The position numbers and the translations under genes are program-made. A stretch of 8,772 bases of DNA from the NCBI GenBank assembly GCA_902772685.1, contig CACYBO010000052.1, forward strand, positions 1 through 8,772, written 5' to 3'. Origin of the DNA: an uncultured Eubacteriales bacterium (GTDB lineage: Bacteria > Bacillota > Clostridia > Peptostreptococcales > Anaerovoracaceae). Below, piece after piece: positions 5,760 through 8,772 of this stretch (position 1 is its first letter; every line of letters starts with the position of its first letter). Under the pieces are notes generated by a model, which had not been told where the DNA came from, ran no database searches, and was given only the letters and a program-made list of their open reading frames with translations.

Positions 5760-6575
5760 ATGAATGAGTTTAAGGAAGCGATGAAACGCGAGCAGAAGCG
5801 AATTCTGAGGCTCGCTGATTTGACGGCCGGTTCAGAGACATCAGAACGGCCGGGCGTGTTGCTTTTGGATAAGCGCGGAAACAGGATATACTGCTATAAA
5901 AGAGAAGAAGGCGGCGCGAAGAAGTATCTTGGGGCAGCCGATTCGGAGGCGGCCAGGCAATTTCTGCAGCAGCGGTATCTGATAGAGAAGCGAAACAGGC
6001 TGATGACGGATCAGAAACTGATTGAAGCAACCCTGCAGAAGTATCAGGATTACAGCTATGATGCAATCATGTCAGCACTGCCGGCCTCATATAGGGCGAT
6101 TGCGGACGAGGATTTCAACAACAGAAGGTATGAGGAAATCAAGCAGTGGGCGAACGCGGAGTATGCGGTAAATGAAGCGCCATTTCCGGACGCGGAAATC
6201 TATGCGCAGGACGGAAGAAGGATGCGCTCCAAAGGAGAATGCCTTCATGCGAACACCCTGATAGGGCTTGGAATCCCATTTCGAAATGACTGCCTGATAA
6301 CATGCACGGATCAGTACGGAAATACGAAAGTGCTCAGCCCTGATTTTGTGATTCAGTGCTTCGATTATTCGCTGGTGATGATTGAACATCTTGGAAGATT
6401 ATTTGATAAGGGATATGCACTGAAGTTTGGTGAGAAGTGCTATTGGTATCTGCAGGAAGGGTTTGTCCCAGGCAAGAATTTTTTCATCACCAGCGATGAT
6501 ATCAACGGCGGCACAGACAGCCGGATGATCATGGAGGTTGCTTTGCAGGTGGAGCGGTTGTTTTATGGAGAATGA
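5760..6575 (+). CDS. Uncharacterised protein with PD-(D/E)XK nuclease-like motifs
   Basis: 271 residues, soluble, no signal peptide or membrane segment. The N-terminal half is basic and helical (MKREQKRILRL near 8-18; a stretch rich in Lys, Arg, Gln and Glu about 60-135). The C-terminal half carries spaced acidic motifs like those of the restriction-endonuclease fold: RSKGE (Glu160) in a helix, LSPDF (Asp195) on a strand, and VMIEHLGRL (Glu209, His210, Gly212), then a basic patch and GFVPGKNFFIT (about 234-244). This order recalls hypothetical proteins of Clostridia with the pattern SKSE, PDF, EHFG, GI.PG. The usual catalytic Lys after the last Glu is not in place; His210 is nearby. The ATG at 5760 lies 13 nt after GGGAGG, a longish gap. 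It stands alone between a terminator and the next promoter, behind a long structured leader. Nuclease activity, substrate and role are inference; no defence or toxin partner is visible. Confidence 0.6.
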   Translation: MNEFKEAMKREQKRILRLADLTAGSETSERPGVLLLDKRGNRIYCYKREEGGAKKYLGAADSEAARQFLQQRYLIEKRNRLMTDQKLIEATLQKYQDYSYDAIMSALPASYRAIADEDFNNRRYEEIKQWANAEYAVNEAPFPDAEIYAQDGRRMRSKGECLHANTLIGLGIPFRNDCLITCTDQYGNTKVLSPDFVIQCFDYSLVMIEHLGRLFDKGYALKFGEKCYWYLQEGFVPGKNFFITSDDINGGTDSRMIMEVALQVERLFYGE

Positions 6576-6611
6576 TTCCTGCAAAATCAAACCCCGCGGG
6601 TGACGTGTTTG

Positions 6612-6620
6612 TGGTATGAT
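6612..6620 (+). promoter_or_regulatory. Extended -10 promoter of the DUF6125-thpR-malic enzyme operon
   Basis: TGGTATGAT combines an extended -10 TG with TATGAT (6615-6620); no clear -35 is seen. The 8-mer TGTGGTAT is shared with the promoter at 5496-5503. A start near 6627 would leave a leader of about 37 nt ending in the strong AGGGGGG Shine-Dalgarno at 6649-6655. A CCCGCGGG palindrome (6593-6600) lies where a -35 would be. Confidence 0.5.
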
Positions 6621-6663
6621 AGTCCAGGACGAAGAAGATAGTGTTACTAGGGGGGTTTGAGAA

Positions 6664-7179
6664 ATGAATGAAGAACTGAGGAAACTTACCAAATAACAGC
6701 TCATCGAACTGGCGGAGATCTACTCGAAGGACTGGCTCGCCTGCGACGGGCTTTGGTTCCAGGCTGTCGAGAAGCGGCAGGGGATGGACGGTGCCATGGA
6801 CTGCGACAAGGAAATCTGGCGGTCCTTTACAGTGATTGAAGCGAAGCGCATCAAAGAATTCCTGGGGTTGCCGGACAGAGCCGGACTCGAAGGACTGGAA
6901 AAAGCCATGCGGCTGCGGCTTTACGCCAATCTGAATGACGAAGAGTACATTCAGGACGGCAACAGGATGGTCTACCGCACCCTCAACTGCAGGGTGCAGC
7001 GCGCGCGGAGCCGCAAAGGCATGGAGTGGCATCCGTGCAAAGCCATCGGCGAGATAGAGTATGCTGATTTTGCGAAGGTAATCGACGACAGAATCACCTG
7101 CAGCTGCATCAGCTGTTACCCGGATATCACTGAAAGCGAGCGCGAGGGCTGCTGCGCCTGGGAGTTTACAATACTATGA
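6664..7179 (+). pseudogene. DUF6125-family protein gene interrupted by an in-frame TAA
   Basis: ATG 6664 follows a strong AGGGGGG site by 8 nt and reads MNEELRKLTK, then TAA at 6694-6696, then continues in the same frame with QLIELAEIYSKDWLACDGLWF and onward to the TGA at 7177-7179. The family typically reads L(S/T)KEELIELIEIYAKNWLALDG at this point, so GAA (Glu) to TAA at codon 11 is the simple explanation. The rest is intact: IEAKRIKEFLG, RLYAN, a run of conserved cysteines (NCRVQ, HPCK, CSCISC, CCAWEF) that could bind metal. Full length would be 171 residues. An open frame from ATG 6784 gives 131 residues but loses the conserved N terminus, and its AGGGG abuts the ATG, so good re-initiation is doubtful. 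Function of the family is unknown. The gene overlaps the next by 4 nt and heads an operon. A sequencing error would make it a normal gene. Confidence 0.7.
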
Positions 7180-7823
7180 AGAAACTGTTTATTATAATCA
7201 TCTTAATCATTCTGGCCGCCTACGTGTATGTCAAAGGATTCCCGGATTTCATCGTGAATCTGGTCAATGACCACAAGGCGAGCACAACAGAAGAATACAC
7301 GGACGACGCGGACGAAGACGGCTCGGATACGGAAAGCGGAGGCAATAGCCTGCTGCCGGGCAGTCTGTCTTCAACATCGGATATCAACCTGCGCAATACC
7401 GACGGGGCGGGCGTGCAGTACGCCTTTGACTACAAAGGCGAAGAGTTCCATGCCCAGTACCTGTACGATTGCTGGACGATTTACGACTCATACAAAATCA
7501 CCAACAACTCAGATATGAAGATCATCTGTCAGGCACTGATCGATGTCCATCCCGTGCATGGCCGCGACATGACTTCATACCGTACGGCGGACGACATGGC
7601 CTACGAATGGGAGCAGCACAACCTGGCGTACAAATATCTGCCGGACGACAGCCCGTGGCGGGAGAGCGCAGGCAATGTTGACCTGGACCCTTACGATCAG
7701 GGCAGGTCCTTCAAGGAGATCTATGAAGACCGGACGGGAAAGGAACTCGACCTGAAGGAAGAAGTCAAAGAGAGCATCCAGGACGGGACGCTCTTCGAAA
7801 AGCTGGAGAACTTTTTTAACTGA
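7176..7823 (+). CDS. Single-pass membrane-anchored protein of unknown function
   Basis: 215 residues. MKK then a hydrophobic stretch (about 4-19, rich in Ile and Leu) form a signal anchor with no lipobox or clear cleavage site. An acidic, low-complexity linker follows (about 36-56, many Asp, Glu, Ser and Thr), then a folded extracytoplasmic domain (about 78-215) rich in Tyr, Trp and Asp with two cysteines (Cys99, Cys118) that might form a disulfide. I do not recognise the family. The start overlaps the preceding stop in an ATGA arrangement, with GGGAG 11 nt upstream; thpR begins 2 nt after its stop. This tight packing indicates one transcript and translational coupling. Topology is fairly sure; function is unknown. 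Confidence 0.75.
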   Translation: MKKLFIIIILIILAAYVYVKGFPDFIVNLVNDHKASTTEEYTDDADEDGSDTESGGNSLLPGSLSSTSDINLRNTDGAGVQYAFDYKGEEFHAQYLYDCWTIYDSYKITNNSDMKIICQALIDVHPVHGRDMTSYRTADDMAYEWEQHNLAYKYLPDDSPWRESAGNVDLDPYDQGRSFKEIYEDRTGKELDLKEEVKESIQDGTLFEKLENFFN

Positions 7824-7825
7824 TT

Positions 7826-8389
7826 ATGAGGCTTTTTCTCGCCATACAACTGAACAGTCGAATGAAGGATGAACTCACAGGCCTGCAGCAGCAGATGCAA
7901 AGGCAGGGCGTCCGGGGCAATTTCACCCGGCGTGAGAATCTGCACCTGACGCTGGCTTTTATCGGGGAGTACCCCGACCCATATGATGTGAAGGACATCC
8001 TGGAAACGATCGACTTCGAGCCGTTTGAGATCAGCCTGGACGGCATCGGCTCATTCGGCAGACCGAGCGGAGAAAGACCCCTCGGCAGCCTGTTGTGGGC
8101 AGGCCTTTCGGGCAGCGAGGAATTGAAGACCCTGGCGAAGCGCCTGCGCAGAGCGCTGGCGGAGGCGGGCATCCCGTATGACCGGAAGAAGTTCTCGCCG
8201 CACATCACTTTGGTCCGTAAGCCGACTATCAGAAGCGGTGCTGAGGCTGGCGCGAAAACCGGATCGGAACAGACCCCGCTCCCTGCGGAGCTTTTTGACA
8301 GACTGCCGAGCGCATCCATGACCGTGGATCACATCTCACTGATGCGCTCCGACCGGGGAAAACACGGGATGATTTACACAGAACTATAG
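7826..8389 (+). CDS. thpR: RNA 2',3'-cyclic phosphodiesterase (LigT/2H family)
   Basis: 187 residues of the 2H phosphoesterase superfamily, which opens RNA 2',3'-cyclic phosphates to 2'-phosphates and can join tRNA halves in reverse. It starts with the typical MRLFLAIQL strand and has the two catalytic HxTx motifs, HLTL (His40, Thr42) and HITL (His126, Thr128), about the normal distance apart, plus LVRK after the second. FVGIG-like DGIGSFGRP (72-80) is also typical. A short variable insertion rich in Gly, Ala and Glu lies at about 136-150. ATG 7826 lies 2 nt after the upstream stop with no close Shine-Dalgarno (GGAG is 18 nt away), so translation probably depends on coupling. The physiological substrate in bacteria is uncertain. 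Confidence 0.92.
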   Translation: MRLFLAIQLNSRMKDELTGLQQQMQRQGVRGNFTRRENLHLTLAFIGEYPDPYDVKDILETIDFEPFEISLDGIGSFGRPSGERPLGSLLWAGLSGSEELKTLAKRLRRALAEAGIPYDRKKFSPHITLVRKPTIRSGAEAGAKTGSEQTPLPAELFDRLPSASMTVDHISLMRSDRGKHGMIYTEL

Positions 8390-8400
8390 GAGACAGCATG

Positions 8401-8772
8401 ATGAACTACGCAGAAGAATCCCTGAAACTTCATGAAGAATGGAACGGCAAGCTGGAGGTCATATCCACGGTGCCGGTCAAAGATGAAGAAGACCTGTCGC
8501 TGGCGTACACGCCCGGCGTGGCGCAGCCCTGTCTGGAGATCAGGGATGACCTGAGCAAAAGTTATGATCTGACCCGGAGATGGAACCTTTGCGCTGTTGT
8601 GACGGACGGAACCGCCGTGCTGGGTCTGGGGGACATCGGACCGGAAGCGGGAATGCCGGTCATGGAAGGCAAGTGCGTTCTCTTCAAGTCTTTCGGCGAT
8701 GTGGACGCGTTCCCTTTGTGCATCAAGTCAAAGGACGTCGACGATATCGTCAACACGGTCTATCTGGTGTCG
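8401..8772 (+). CDS. NAD(P)-dependent malic enzyme, N-terminal part
   Basis: The frame leaves the window after 124 residues. It begins MNYAEESLKLHEEWNGKLEV and shows LAYTPGVAQPC (Tyr36, the proposed general acid), VTDGTAVLGLGDIGP (about 68-81) and the catalytic-lysine motif MEGKCVLFK (Lys91), followed by GDVDAFPLCI. This is the malic N domain of bacterial malic enzymes, which oxidatively decarboxylate malate to pyruvate with release of CO2. ATG 8401 lies 8 nt after AGGAG (8388-8392); ATG 8398, one codon earlier, is at 5 nt and less well placed. It begins just after the thpR stop and so is the fourth gene of the operon. Whether it uses NAD+ or NADP+, and whether a phosphotransacetylase-like C-terminal domain is present, cannot be seen. 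Confidence 0.95.
   Translation, partial: MNYAEESLKLHEEWNGKLEVISTVPVKDEEDLSLAYTPGVAQPCLEIRDDLSKSYDLTRRWNLCAVVTDGTAVLGLGDIGPEAGMPVMEGKCVLFKSFGDVDAFPLCIKSKDVDDIVNTVYLVS

Noticed and set aside
6593..6600. CCCGCGGG palindrome after the nuclease-like gene as a terminator
   Set aside because: No T tract follows; 8-bp palindromes without a loop do not make a good hairpin. It might be an operator but there is no support.
6694..6696. TAA as a recoded or read-through sense codon
   Set aside because: TAA ends pyk and the aldolase remnant normally; known codon reassignments for Sec and Pyl use TGA and TAG, and no readthrough context is apparent.

Overview
The window (about 8.8 kb, moderately GC-rich) looks like the chromosome of an anaerobic Clostridia-type Firmicute. 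Evidence is the butyrate kinase, a class M-type sirtuin, short-form pyruvate kinase and malic enzyme, a BTAD-type regulator remnant, strong Shine-Dalgarno sites, and Gram-positive promoters with extended -10 boxes. Genus cannot be fixed from the sequence. No tRNA, rRNA, insertion sequence or CRISPR array was seen.

Layout. (1) 1-1678: the 3' end of a sirtuin gene overlaps butyrate kinase (buk) by 14 nt. The start of buk carries an in-frame insertion built of two small tandem duplications. (2) 1689-2463: a scar where two genes that once diverged meet head to head. The C-terminal part of a BTAD transcriptional activator (minus strand) abuts the C-terminal part of a class II aldolase (plus strand); both 5' ends and the promoter region between them are missing. 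(3) 2464-5405: two metabolic genes, each with its own promoter. Pyruvate kinase has a hairpin in its leader, and UDP-glucose 6-dehydrogenase ends at a textbook intrinsic terminator. (4) 5406-6575: about 350 nt of non-coding DNA holding a promoter, a perfect palindrome and two tandem hairpin-forming repeats, followed by a gene for a protein with PD-(D/E)XK nuclease-like motifs. (5) 6610-8772: an apparent operon reading DUF6125-family protein (interrupted by an in-frame TAA at codon 11), membrane-anchored protein of unknown function, RNA 2',3'-cyclic phosphodiesterase ThpR, and malic enzyme, which runs off the window.

Biology. buk, pyk and the malic enzyme fit a fermentative metabolism in which pyruvate and acyl-phosphates supply ATP, and ugd supplies UDP-glucuronate for surface polymers. 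The points most worth a second look are the head-to-head deletion scar, the paired structured repeats ahead of the nuclease-like gene, the minisatellite in buk, the nonsense codon in the DUF6125 gene, and the sirtuin, whose catalytic residues match the ADP-ribosylating class M type and not a deacetylase. No complete new multi-gene system is visible; the nuclease-like gene with its elaborate leader is the best candidate for something undescribed.
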